From contig NC_063150.1 in the NCBI RefSeq assembly GCF_020921035.1, positions 30,923,826 through 30,987,825 on the forward strand: 64,000 bases of DNA. Reading direction: 5' to 3'. Positions 63,594 to 64,000 of the stretch are shown here, one piece after another (position 1 is the first letter of the stretch; the number at the start of each line of letters is the position of its first letter). The position numbers were made by a program, and so were the translations under genes. Source of the DNA: Rhodamnia argentea. Its lineage: Eukaryota; Streptophyta; Magnoliopsida; Myrtales; Myrtaceae. Under the pieces are notes generated by a model. It worked only from the letters and a program-made list of their open reading frames with translations. It made no database searches and was not told where the DNA came from.

Positions 63594-64000
63594 CTGGAAA
63601 CAGGAAGACAATGTTCATATCTTTGAAAGCTTGATGTTTAAATTACAAATAAAAGAAAATGTATGGTAACTTATCCACCACGTGCAATAGATTACTTGGT
63701 GAAAAATGCATAATTACACTACAATGGTACGTGTGACATACTCTGCGAAGATTACAAAGCTATGCATAAGAGAGCAATCTACTTCAAAGTTTCAGATAAA
63801 AACTCATCTAATCTTTCATCGAGTTAAGTAATGCTAACAAGAACACAACGATCTAATACATCAATCTCTGTCCGGATACAAGATCAAGGAAGAATATATA
63901 TAGTAGAAAGTCAATTCTAGTGCCAAAGCATAAAGAAATAGCAACCAACTGCGACAGAATATAAGCTGCCGACTCAGTTCTACAAATCTCAGCAAAAGGC
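63594..64000. other. Probable methyltransferase intron at the window edge
   Basis: AT-rich sequence with no recognisable exon, consistent with an intron of the minus-strand methyltransferase. Confidence 0.45.

Overview
This is nuclear DNA of a flowering plant. Evidence: many-exon genes with GT-AG introns, plant-specific families (GeBP-type transcription factor, plastid rubredoxin, seed-maturation LEA protein, SDE3 helicase, CSαβ defensin-like peptide), and AT-rich intergenic DNA full of hAT, PIF-like and Copia elements. The gene content suggests a eudicot; I cannot name the species.

Layout. 0.8-2.2 kb (-): an intronless GeBP/STKL transcription factor. 2.4-6.5 kb: repeats, including a hAT-type element at 4409-4961 with a perfect 8-bp target duplication. 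7.1-7.8 kb (+): a thylakoid rubredoxin (RBD1-like). 8.8-17.8 kb (-): the complete XRN4/EIN5 5'-3' exoribonuclease, which I resolved into 22 coding exons (975 aa). 19-40 kb: an array of cysteine synthase/cyanoalanine synthase (OASTL) genes alternating with GNAT acetyltransferase genes. It holds two intact 323-aa OASTL genes, three intact GNAT genes and several relics. The youngest step is a direct duplication of about 7.3 kb (23249-30602 and 32810-40122) whose two copies are separated by a truncated Copia retrotransposon.

41.7-43.8 kb (+): ribosome-biogenesis factor TSR2. 44.4-45.6 kb (-): an SMP-type LEA gene that has lost its ATG (ACG instead) and has a frameshifted C-terminus. 46.5-49.6 kb (-): the RNA-silencing helicase SDE3, without a GW-rich tail. 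52.2-56.2 kb: a dead hAT element with perfect 8-bp target duplication and a BED-finger transposase pseudogene, itself split by a 993-bp TIR element. 57.1-57.9 kb (-): a two-exon defensin-like (DEFL) peptide gene.

The DEFL gene and the 3' end of a SAM methyltransferase gene lie in a tandem duplication of about 2.8 kb (57.2-60.0 and 60.7-63.6 kb). In the first copy the methyltransferase is broken; in the second the DEFL gene is broken. A displaced copy of the SDE3 upstream region (60.16-60.65 kb) sits between them. The intact methyltransferase continues past the right edge.

Housekeeping RNA and ribosome genes (XRN4, SDE3, TSR2) thus flank two fast-evolving clusters, OASTL-GNAT and DEFL-methyltransferase. 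The OASTL-GNAT pairing is the best candidate for an undescribed functional association. Exon coordinates were read by eye from splice signals and reading-frame continuity. No tRNA, rRNA or CRISPR array was recognised.
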